Source: CAYQQK01 sp964420065
GTDB lineage: Bacteria; Bacillota; Dethiobacteria; DTU022
Assembly: GCA_964420065.1 (NCBI GenBank)
Contig: CAYQQK010000008.1
Span: 1 to 64,000 of the forward strand
Length of the DNA stretch: 64,000 nucleotides
Direction of reading: 5' to 3'
The translations under genes and the position numbers were made by a program. The number at the start of each line of letters is the position of its first letter. The first letter of the stretch is position 1. Positions 9,786 through 16,802 of this stretch are shown here, piece by piece. The notes below the pieces were generated by a model. It worked only from the letters and a program-made list of their open reading frames with translations, was not told the origin of the DNA and ran no database searches.

Positions 9786-10547
9786 CTACCACCCCCGGCT
9801 GATCTGGACAAATATCTCTTCGAACCCGGGCAACAGATCCGCTCCGGTAAAAAACCCGGGAGAATCCTTTTGCGCCCTGGATAATACTTTTTCTGAAGAT
9901 GGAATCATACCGGCAATACGGCTGGCAGGCAATGCCGAAGTAAGAAAATCACGGTCTGGCTCGGAACAGATTTTATTACCGACGAAAAGCACTTGCCGAA
10001 CCCCGAGACTTCCAGCCAACTGTTCCACCGCCAGGGCAGTCTGCAGCCCGGCCCGGGTGGGTTCCGTTACGATCAGCATCACTTTGACCCCGCGAGCGGT
10101 ACCGCGGGTAAGATGTTCAATGCCGGCGCTCATATCCAGAACCACCGCCTCAGGACGTTCCCAGAGCACGGACGAAAGGACTGCGCTCAAAAAGGAATTC
10201 TCCTTGCAATAACAGGCCGTGCCGGCCTGTTTAACCGCTCCCATTTTGAGCAAACTAACACCATTGTGATGCAGGGTATAATCGGTAAAAACATTGGTTA
10301 CATCAGGGTTGAGATCGACCAAGACCCCGCCGCCGGCTTGCTTGGCGATAATAACGTCGTGTAACTCGATCAGAGGTTGTTGCGCAGCCAATTCCGCCGG
10401 TTCGAATCCCAGCGTCCAGCCCAGATTGGCATCAGGATCGGCGTCCACCGCGAAGACAGAATATCCACGCACAACAAAACAGTGGACCAGGTTGGCCGCC
10501 ACTGTTGTTTTGCCGGCTCCCCCCTTACCGGAAACGGCAATTTTCAA
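9786..10547 (-). CDS. cooC: CODH nickel-insertion ATPase CooC
   Basis: This is a SIMIBI-class (MinD/ParA-like) ATPase that helps insert nickel into CODH. The P-loop GKGGAGKTT is at residues 7-15 in the deviant-Walker form, VDADPDANLG follows at about 40, and the cysteine motif CYCKE is at about 130. It is 253 residues (normal). The start is a TTG preceded by AGGAGG at six bases. It is the first gene of the operon, so expression should begin upstream of it. Only one CooC/AcsF-type ATPase is present here, while many acs clusters have two. Confidence 0.93.
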   Translation of the reverse strand: MKIAVSGKGGAGKTTVAANLVHCFVVRGYSVFAVDADPDANLGWTLGFEPAELAAQQPLIELHDVIIAKQAGGGVLVDLNPDVTNVFTDYTLHHNGVSLLKMGAVKQAGTACYCKENSFLSAVLSSVLWERPEAVVLDMSAGIEHLTRGTARGVKVMLIVTEPTRAGLQTALAVEQLAGSLGVRQVLFVGNKICSEPDRDFLTSALPASRIAGMIPSSEKVLSRAQKDSPGFFTGADLLPGFEEIFVQISRGW

Positions 10548-10738
10548 CCATATCCTCCTCTTTCGGCATTGCTTAATAGATACTTTTCGATATATGCATA
10601 ATATAGGGACTCTTTAACATGTTATGAGTATTCGACGACGCCTGAAAGAAATCCTTTAGCTTACTAAAGTTGAATATTTGGCAACATTTTGACAGATCCG
10701 CTTTGTATTGAGCCGTAGGAAGCCGGACTTTGCCCGAA

Positions 10739-10762
10739 GGGGCGGGGTTTCAACCCCGCCCC
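10739..10762. repeat. Perfect intergenic palindrome between clpC and cooC
   Basis: The arm GGGGCGGGGTT is followed after two bases by its exact complement AACCCCGCCCC. There is no T-run on either side, so it is not a standard terminator. It could still end clpC transcription or protect mRNA ends. Related palindromes with a TTTNAA-like centre occur elsewhere in the window (about 29973, 32123 and 32459). Confidence 0.7.
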
Positions 10763-10797
10763 GATCAAGACGGCATTGGTGGAACGGCCTGCCGTTT

Positions 10798-13278
10798 TTA
10801 CAGATCCGGCCGGGGCACGACAGTCGATTGTTCAGCTTTTTTGTTCCGCTGCGCCGCAAACACAAAACGGTCTTCCTCCAGATCTACCGTGACCGTATCA
10901 CCGGGTTGAATCTTGCCCTGCAGCATTTCTTCGGAGATACTATCTTCCAGGCGTTTCTGGATAACCCGGCGCAGAGGACGCGCCCCAAAAGCCGGATCAT
11001 AACCTTCGTGAACCAGTTGTTCTCTCGCTTTCTCCGAAATTTCAACGTGCAGGCGATATTCTTTCACCCGGCGGTTCAGATCGACTAGCATGATCGCTAC
11101 GATCGCGTCGATATGCTCTTTATTCAGGGCGTGGAAAACAATAATGTCGTCAACCCGGTTCAAAAATTCCGGACGAAAGGTCCGCTTCAGTTCATCCAAA
11201 ATGCGTTCCTTCATCCTCTCGTAACCGGTATCATCCCCGACCGGAGCAAAACCTACCGTATGCTGCCTCCTTAAGAAAGTAGCACCGACGTTGGAGGTCA
11301 TGATCACGACCGTATTCCTGAAATCTACCGTCCGTCCTTTCCCGTCGGTCAAACGTCCGTCCTCCAGGATCTGTAACAGAACATTAAAAACATCGGGATG
11401 AGCCTTCTCGATTTCGTCCAGAAGCACCACCGAATACGGTTTACGGCGCACCTGTTCGGTTAGCTGCCCCCCCTCTTCATAACCGACATAGCCGGGGGGA
11501 GCGCCGATCAGGCGAGCGGCGGTATGCTTTTCCATGTATTCGGACATATCCAAGCGGATCATCGCCCGTTCGTCCCCAAAAAGTGTTTCGGCCAGGGCCC
11601 GCCCCAATTCGGTTTTACCCACCCCGGTCGGGCCGAGGAAAATAAACGAACCGACCGGGCGGCGCGGGTCTTTCAGGCCGGCCCGTCCACGACGGATCGC
11701 CCTGGATACGGCTTCCACCGCTTCATCCTGGCCGATTACCCGCCGATGCAGTATTTTTTCCAATTTAAGCAGGCGGGCGGATTCTTCCTCGGTCAACCGT
11801 TTCACCGGGATCCCGGTCCAGCTGGAAACGATGTGGGCCACGTCTCCTTCGGTAACCAGTGTCTGATCGGAAATACCGATCTTCCGCTCCCATTCCTTTT
11901 TTAAGCCTTCCAGCTCTTCCTTGAATTTTTGTTCCTGATCGCGCATTTTGGCAGCCTGTTCAAACTCCTGATTGCGTACTGCGGCTTCTTTTTCGTTACG
12001 CAGGTTCTCCAGTTTCTCTTCCATTTGTTTCAGATCCGGCGGGGCGGTGTAGTGACGAATGCGGACCCTGGAAGCAGCTTCATCGATTAAATCGATCGCC
12101 TTGTCGGGGAGGAAGCGATCGGTAACGTAGCGATCTGCAAGTTTAACCGCTATCTCCAGAGCCTGATCGGTGATCTTCACCTTGTGGTGCGCCTCGTATC
12201 GATCCCGCAAGCCGCGTAGAATGGCCAGGCTTTCTTCCGCCGAGGGTTCACCAACCACGATCGGTTGGAACCGCCGCTCCAGGGCAGGATCTTTTTCAAT
12301 ATGTTTGCGATACTCATCCAGGGTCGTCGCCCCGATACATTGCAATTCACCCCGGGAGAGGGCCGGCTTGAGGATATTGGAAGCGTCGATTGCCCCTTCG
12401 GCGGCCCCCGCCCCGATCACGGTATGCAACTCATCGATAAAGATCACGACATTACCGGCCTGGCGCAATTCCGTGATCAGCTTGCGCAGGCGTTCTTCAA
12501 ACTCACCACGGTATTTCGTTCCAGCCACCACCGCAGCCAGCTCGATCGTAACAAGGCGTTTGTCACGCAAAATTTCAGGCACATTCCCCTCAGTAATAAG
12601 CTGGGCCAGGCCCTCGGCAATGGCCGTCTTCCCAACCCCGGGCTCTCCAATCAGGCAGGGGTTATTTTTGGTGCGCCGGCTCAAAATCTGAATGACCCGC
12701 TCGATTTCCTTTTCGCGGCCGATCACCGGATCAAGTTTTCCTTCCCGGGCCAGCCGGGTCAGATCCCGCCCAAATGCATCCACGGTCGGTGTCTGGGGAC
12801 CGGCCTTGCCGTCACCGGTAGCCCTTCCGGCACCTTCCTCCCCCCCCAAAAGCTGGATGACTTCTTTTCGAGTTCGTTTCAGGTCGATCCCCAGGTTGGA
12901 GAGCACCTGGGCCGCAATACCTTCTCCCTCCCGGAGCAGGCCCAAAAGCAGGTGTTCGGTTCCGACATAGTTATGCCCCAGATTCTGTCCTTCCTCAATC
13001 GCCAGTTCTACGACCCGCTTTGCCCGGGGAGTATAGCTGATGCCCTGGCTAACCACGCGGTCCCCCTTGGGAATCAGCCGCTCCACCTCCTGACGAACCT
13101 TACCCAAATCTACCCCCATATTCTGCAAAGCCCGGGCAGCAATCCCCGATCCCTCGCGAACCAGACCGAGTAAAAGATGTTCTGTCCCGATAAAATCATG
13201 ACTTAAACGTTTCGCTTCTTCCTGGGCCAGCACCAGAACCTGCTGTGCCCTTCCCGTAAATCGACCGAACATAAACAT
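10798..13278 (-). CDS. clpC: ATP-dependent Clp protease ATPase subunit ClpC
   Basis: This is an HSP100 AAA+ unfoldase that feeds ClpP, and the main target selector for McsB-arginylated proteins. It has 826 residues. The N-terminal double Clp-N repeat contains two GTEHLLLGL copies. The first AAA domain has the Walker A GEPGVGKTA and Walker B VIFIDELH. A UVR-type coiled-coil M domain (EKEAAVRNQEFEQAAKMRDQ) follows, and the second AAA domain has GPTGVGKTE. GAGGTG lies seven bases before the ATG. It is the last gene of the ctsR-mcsA-mcsB-clpC operon. Confidence 0.97.
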   Translation of the reverse strand: MFMFGRFTGRAQQVLVLAQEEAKRLSHDFIGTEHLLLGLVREGSGIAARALQNMGVDLGKVRQEVERLIPKGDRVVSQGISYTPRAKRVVELAIEEGQNLGHNYVGTEHLLLGLLREGEGIAAQVLSNLGIDLKRTRKEVIQLLGGEEGAGRATGDGKAGPQTPTVDAFGRDLTRLAREGKLDPVIGREKEIERVIQILSRRTKNNPCLIGEPGVGKTAIAEGLAQLITEGNVPEILRDKRLVTIELAAVVAGTKYRGEFEERLRKLITELRQAGNVVIFIDELHTVIGAGAAEGAIDASNILKPALSRGELQCIGATTLDEYRKHIEKDPALERRFQPIVVGEPSAEESLAILRGLRDRYEAHHKVKITDQALEIAVKLADRYVTDRFLPDKAIDLIDEAASRVRIRHYTAPPDLKQMEEKLENLRNEKEAAVRNQEFEQAAKMRDQEQKFKEELEGLKKEWERKIGISDQTLVTEGDVAHIVSSWTGIPVKRLTEEESARLLKLEKILHRRVIGQDEAVEAVSRAIRRGRAGLKDPRRPVGSFIFLGPTGVGKTELGRALAETLFGDERAMIRLDMSEYMEKHTAARLIGAPPGYVGYEEGGQLTEQVRRKPYSVVLLDEIEKAHPDVFNVLLQILEDGRLTDGKGRTVDFRNTVVIMTSNVGATFLRRQHTVGFAPVGDDTGYERMKERILDELKRTFRPEFLNRVDDIIVFHALNKEHIDAIVAIMLVDLNRRVKEYRLHVEISEKAREQLVHEGYDPAFGARPLRRVIQKRLEDSISEEMLQGKIQPGDTVTVDLEEDRFVFAAQRNKKAEQSTVVPRPDL

Positions 13279-13345
13279 TGAGCTTCACCTCGTTAAAAGA
13301 TCGCAATCATCAAACCGGTTGGTTTTATCACCGTGATCGCACCGA

Positions 13346-14434
13346 CTACAAAGCCGGTTTTTTCATGGCGCGGTAATCTTCGAAGCGTTTTCGAATCTGG
13401 GCCGGTCGTTCGCGATCCCGTTCCTCCGGGGTCAACTCGCGACCGGCCAGATCTTGCAGGCAAGCAGGCCGGATCAGAACGAGCATTTCATTCAAAAGAT
13501 GACGTTCATAGCCCTGAACCAGCCCGACATCGCAACCGAGACGAAAATCGGACAATAGTTGCATCGCCTCCCGGGTGGTCATCACACGGGCATGGTTCAG
13601 AAGCCCGTACGCTCTCCAGGCCCGATCGGCGATGCGCTCGCGCCCGCTGTTCAAAAGATTTTGTCTGGCCGCCTGCTCCTGCCCGACAATCTGGTGAGTC
13701 ACCCCTTCCAGGTTACGCAAGATCTCTTCTTCCCGGTGACCAAGGGTAACTTGATTCGAAACCTGCACCAGATTACCGATAATTTCAGTTCCTTCACCAT
13801 AAAGGCCACGCACGGTCAAACCGACCTGGGAAAGAGCGGAAAGGAAACGGTTTGCCTGCCGGGTCATGATTAAAGCCGGCAGGTGAAGCATGACTGAAGC
13901 GCGCAACCCGGTTCCGGTATTCGTCGGACAGGCGGTAAGGTAGCCACAAGCCTCATCGAAAGCAAAATCGAGTTTTTTTTCGAGCAGATCATCGTAGTGA
14001 TCCGCCTCCTGCCAGGCTTCTTCAAGTTGTAACCCGGGCATAATACTTTGCAAGCGCAGGTGATCTTCTTCATTGACCATGATGCTCACCCCGCCGTCCC
14101 GGCGCAAGAAAAGGGCGCCGTGATGGGATTCCTGAGCCAGGCCGGGACTGATCGCATGTTTTTCCACAAGAACCTGCTTCTCGTGGGACGAAAGCGCTTC
14201 CATTACAAGTAAGCGAAAATCATGAAATGGCGGTCCCAGTTCTGCCGCCGCCCGAGCCGCCTGCTGCTGGACCGCGGCCGTTTGCTCGTCCGAGGCCAGA
14301 TACGGAAAGGGAATGCCGTTCAAGTTCCGGGCGATGCGGACCCTTGAACTGAGCACCACGTCCGCTTCGGGACCGGCGCCGTTCATCCACCGATAAAAAT
14401 AGGGTTCCTGGTGCGGATCATGTTTATTTGACAT
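13346..14434 (-). CDS. mcsB: Protein-arginine kinase McsB
   Basis: McsB phosphorylates arginines on misfolded proteins and on CtsR, marking them for ClpCP. It has 362 residues and the phosphagen-kinase fold: VLSSRVRIARNLNGIPFP near the N-terminus for ATP binding, the NEEDHLRLQ motif in the middle and CPTNTGTGLRAS with the conserved cysteine. The ATG at 14434 is preferred over a TTG seven codons upstream because GGAAGGGGG lies at the right distance. The start overlaps the mcsA stop by 11 bases, suggesting translational coupling. Confidence 0.95.
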   Translation of the reverse strand: MSNKHDPHQEPYFYRWMNGAGPEADVVLSSRVRIARNLNGIPFPYLASDEQTAAVQQQAARAAAELGPPFHDFRLLVMEALSSHEKQVLVEKHAISPGLAQESHHGALFLRRDGGVSIMVNEEDHLRLQSIMPGLQLEEAWQEADHYDDLLEKKLDFAFDEACGYLTACPTNTGTGLRASVMLHLPALIMTRQANRFLSALSQVGLTVRGLYGEGTEIIGNLVQVSNQVTLGHREEEILRNLEGVTHQIVGQEQAARQNLLNSGRERIADRAWRAYGLLNHARVMTTREAMQLLSDFRLGCDVGLVQGYERHLLNEMLVLIRPACLQDLAGRELTPEERDRERPAQIRKRFEDYRAMKKPAL

Positions 14435-14957
14435 GATCGTCCCCCTTCCCCACAAGTTTCTGTTCCCTGGCCCGGATACAATCCCGCAAACGGGCAGCTT
14501 CTTCGAAGTGTTCTTCCTTGATGGCCTGCTGAAGCAGGCTCTTCAGCTGGGTTAGCTCCCGCCGGGCCTTAACTGTACTGCCGGCACGTCCCGGAATTTT
14601 ACCGGTATGGCTGGTGTTGCCGTGAATACGCCGTAGGAGCGGGTACAGCTTCTCCCTGAAAGTAGGGTAACATTCACTGCACCCAAGACGCCCGATCTGT
14701 TTGAACTGGGCAAAAGTAAGAGCACAGTTCGGGCATTGAAGCTTCCCGGCGGCAATCGATTCTCGCGACTCGAACGCCCCATCGTGGAGCAGGCTGCTGA
14801 AAAGGTTGTGCAGCGAAAACTGGGGTTCGGAAGATAAATCAAAATCGTCTTTTCGGCGCGCACATTGCTCACACAGGTGCATCTCGGTTTTTTTACCGTT
14901 CACAAATTTTGTGATAAAAACGTTCGCCTGGTTGCTCCCGCATTCCTGGCACAGCAT
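14424..14957 (-). CDS. mcsA: McsA, zinc-finger activator of McsB
   Basis: This 177-residue activator of the McsB arginine kinase has two CXXC zinc modules near the N-terminus (MLCQECGS and LCEQCA) and two more in the middle (LQCPNCALT and LGCSECYPTF). A UVR motif at the C-terminus (LQQAIKEEHFEEAARLRDCI) probably contacts ClpC or McsB. GGAGG lies ten bases before the ATG. It is placed between ctsR and mcsB, as in Bacillus. Confidence 0.93.
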   Translation of the reverse strand: MLCQECGSNQANVFITKFVNGKKTEMHLCEQCARRKDDFDLSSEPQFSLHNLFSSLLHDGAFESRESIAAGKLQCPNCALTFAQFKQIGRLGCSECYPTFREKLYPLLRRIHGNTSHTGKIPGRAGSTVKARRELTQLKSLLQQAIKEEHFEEAARLRDCIRAREQKLVGKGDDHVK

Positions 14958-14984
14958 CTTTTTGTTGCCTCCGTCTTCTCAGAT

Positions 14985-15461
14985 TTAATAGTCGCTCCCT
15001 TTCAGGGCCGCCTGCAAAACCGCCAGAAAAAGGCTGCGCTGTAGTTCCGGAACCGCTCTCCGATCGGGACAAGAAGTGTAATGTTCTTCTGCGAGGAACA
15101 CCTCCAGTATCTGCGCTTCCCGCCAGGTCAAAATATTTTCTTCGCGTAACCTGAGCAGAAAAGCCCCTGCCTGCCGCGGGTCCCATCCCTCCCCGGCCAG
15201 GCGGTCAATCAGATCTTTCAGGGATCGTTTTCCGACCGGATCGGCACGGTAAATACGGATATAGCCCCGTCCCCCGCGCCGACTTTCCACCAGGTAGCCC
15301 CGCTCCATGGTGAAACGTGTATTCAGAACATAATTGATCTGGGAAGGAACGCAATCGAACTTGCGAGCGACCTCGCCACGCTGAATATCGACGTAGCGGC
15401 GAGGGCTCAGCATGAGCAGCTTGCGCAGATAATCCTCGATCAAATCGCTCAGGCTACTCAT
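14985..15461 (-). CDS. ctsR: Transcriptional repressor of class III stress genes CtsR
   Basis: CtsR represses clp genes and is inactivated by heat and by McsB. From the ATG at 15461 it has 158 residues, matching the family (about 154). The winged helix-turn-helix region reads VARKFDCVPSQINYVLNTRF, followed by the basic wing ESRRGGRGYIRI. A longer in-frame ORF upstream is rejected because it would run through the promoter and operator. It is the first gene of its operon and is autoregulated through the operator at 15483-15499. Confidence 0.95.
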   Translation of the reverse strand: MSSLSDLIEDYLRKLLMLSPRRYVDIQRGEVARKFDCVPSQINYVLNTRFTMERGYLVESRRGGRGYIRIYRADPVGKRSLKDLIDRLAGEGWDPRQAGAFLLRLREENILTWREAQILEVFLAEEHYTSCPDRRAVPELQRSLFLAVLQAALKGSDY

Positions 15462-15482
15462 ATCTTCCAGATACTCCCGTCC

Positions 15483-15537
15483 TTTGACCTTCTCTGACCT
15501 TGCTTTATTATATCCTTTCCACCCCATTAATAGGCAA
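15483..15537 (-). promoter_or_regulatory. Promoter and CtsR operator of the ctsR-mcsA-mcsB-clpC operon
   Basis: On the minus strand a -10 TATAAT (15507-15512) is preceded by a possible -35 TTGCCT (15532-15537, spacer 19). Just downstream, at the expected transcription start, is GGTCAGA-GAA-GGTCAAA (15483-15499), a near-perfect match to the CtsR heptad repeat RGTCAAA-NAN-RGTCAAA. Bound CtsR would block transcription initiation. Confidence 0.85.
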
Positions 15538-15577
15538 ATCCGTGTACTGCTTATTATACCGCACTCCGGCAGGTTGA

Positions 15578-15717
15578 CTCCGCCTAAATAGCAAAGCCTC
15601 TCCCCTTCTCGATTTTACGTCGTGTTACGTAATTTTTAGTGCTGTACAGGCCGAATTGAAGGAAATAGAAGAGGCAATCGGAATTAAAAAGCAGGCGGTC
15701 ATCAAACGAAATCCCTA
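15578..15717 (+). pseudogene. Possible C-terminal remnant of an unidentified gene
   Basis: A plus-strand frame open from 15578 ends in a coding-like stretch (AVQAELKEIEEAIGIKKQ and a few more residues) with a stop at 15715-15717. There is no start codon and no room for a full gene before the ctsR promoter. It may be the tail of a lost membrane or coiled-coil protein. The call rests only on amino-acid composition. Confidence 0.2.
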
Positions 15718-16449
15718 AACAAAAAAATCATCCGAAGAGATCTTTTCCGTGGCTATTTCCTCCCCTTCCCATGAGATCTCCAGGATACCCTTCAGACAGA
15801 TGAGCCGTTGAAAGAGCTGTTGGCAATCGAGCAAGACCGGCACGGTAAGCTGAAAATCCATTGTAATGACCTCGGCTTGCAGGGTCATATCGTATTCCAG
15901 CGGCTCCAGGCTAACCCTACGGATATTGATCTGCATACTTCCCAGAACCCCCCCGACCCGTCCCAGCAGGCCAGGTTGATCCACCGCCCGCACCGAAAGA
16001 AGTTTGAATCTTCGTTGTTGCAAGATCTTCTGGTCCAAACGGCCCAAAACAAGAAGACTGAGCAGGATGAAGGCGGTGCCGGTGATCGCCCCGGCGTTGA
16101 AACCGATCCCCACCGCCAGGCCAACGGCGGAAACAGCCCAGATGCTTGCGGCAGTTGTCAACCCATGGACACTGCCGCGATGGCGCAAAATGGTCCCCGC
16201 CCCAAGAAAACCGACGCCGGTGACCACCTGGGCGGCGATACGTTCCACATCCGCCTGGAAACCGGGCTTAACCTGCCCGATGTACCCGTAGGCCGATACC
16301 ATCATAAACAGAGCGGCACCTACGCATACCAGAATATGGGTCCGAAAACCGGCCGGCCGATTGTGACTCTCCCGTTCAAAACCCACCGCGCCTCCGAGGA
16401 GCACGGCCAAACCCAGCCGGGCAGCGACGTCCCACCAACTAATAACCAT
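15715..16449 (-). CDS. MgtC/SapB-family membrane protein with C-terminal ACT-like domain
   Basis: The N-terminal half has four to five membrane segments with the MgtC signature: RLGLAVLLGGAVGFERE, HILVCVGAALFMMVS, AAQVVTGVGFLGAGTI and GLTTAASIWAVSAVG. The C-terminal part (about 160-244) resembles an ACT regulatory domain (VRAVDQPGLLGRVGGVLG). The family is tied to survival under low Mg2+ or acid stress; its activity is not a simple Mg2+ transport. The ATG at 16449 (244 residues) is chosen because GGGGAGG is five bases upstream and a good promoter lies at 16496-16524. A longer frame starting upstream of that promoter is rejected. Confidence 0.85.
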   Translation of the reverse strand: MVISWWDVAARLGLAVLLGGAVGFERESHNRPAGFRTHILVCVGAALFMMVSAYGYIGQVKPGFQADVERIAAQVVTGVGFLGAGTILRHRGSVHGLTTAASIWAVSAVGLAVGIGFNAGAITGTAFILLSLLVLGRLDQKILQQRRFKLLSVRAVDQPGLLGRVGGVLGSMQINIRRVSLEPLEYDMTLQAEVITMDFQLTVPVLLDCQQLFQRLICLKGILEISWEGEEIATEKISSDDFFV

Positions 16450-16495
16450 ACGGCCCTCCCCGGGACCAAGTCTGTTTGTTCCCCTGGTCGAAATC

Positions 16496-16524
16496 ATTGT
16501 ATGGCAAGGATGAATTAAAGTCAA
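16496..16524 (-). promoter_or_regulatory. Sigma-A-type promoter of the mgtC-family gene
   Basis: TTGACT (16519-16524) and TACAAT (16496-16501) are separated by exactly 17 bases on the minus strand, about 47 bases before the chosen ATG. Confidence 0.7.
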
Positions 16525-16582
16525 CGTTCGCCCGCGTGCGGCGTGAAACTCCACGGGAGCTTGTTCTCCAAGCATCTGAGCA

Positions 16583-16614
16583 GGAAGGGGCTGCCCCATA
16601 AAGCAGCCCCTTCC
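16583..16614. terminator. 12-bp perfect stem-loop between the FdhA-like gene and mgtC
   Basis: GGAAGGGGCTGC and GCAGCCCCTTCC form a perfect 12-bp stem with an eight-base loop. No T-run follows on either strand. It lies about 190 bases beyond the stop of the FdhA-like gene and upstream of the mgtC promoter, so it may terminate or stabilise the nuoEF/fdh transcript. The rest of 16450-16802 holds no gene. Confidence 0.45.
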
Positions 16615-16700
16615 CTTCCATTGCTGTACACAAAAAACCAATGAGGCCTTCTGTGCACCGGCCACAACCAGTAAAACGGTTGCAGCAGTTTCTATTCAGA

Positions 16701-16732
16701 GTTTCTTGCTATTTGATAGCAATTCGAGAAAC
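16701..16732. repeat. Interrupted palindrome downstream of the FdhA-like gene
   Basis: The core TTGCTAT-TTG-ATAGCAA is flanked by GTTTCT and AGAAAC, giving a longer interrupted inverted repeat. It could be a protein-binding site or an RNA hairpin. No gene is seen beside it that would identify a regulator. Confidence 0.4.
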
Positions 16733-16802
16733 CATACACGGCAACATGAATGGGGTCTATCCCGGCTCACTTTTGGGGTAGCCCCGCATAACAATCACTT
16801 TT

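Noticed and set aside
10783..10800. AACGGC/GCCGTT hairpin followed by T-run as a terminator
   Set aside because: The T-run is on the plus strand, where no gene ends; for the minus-strand clpC transcript it precedes the stem.
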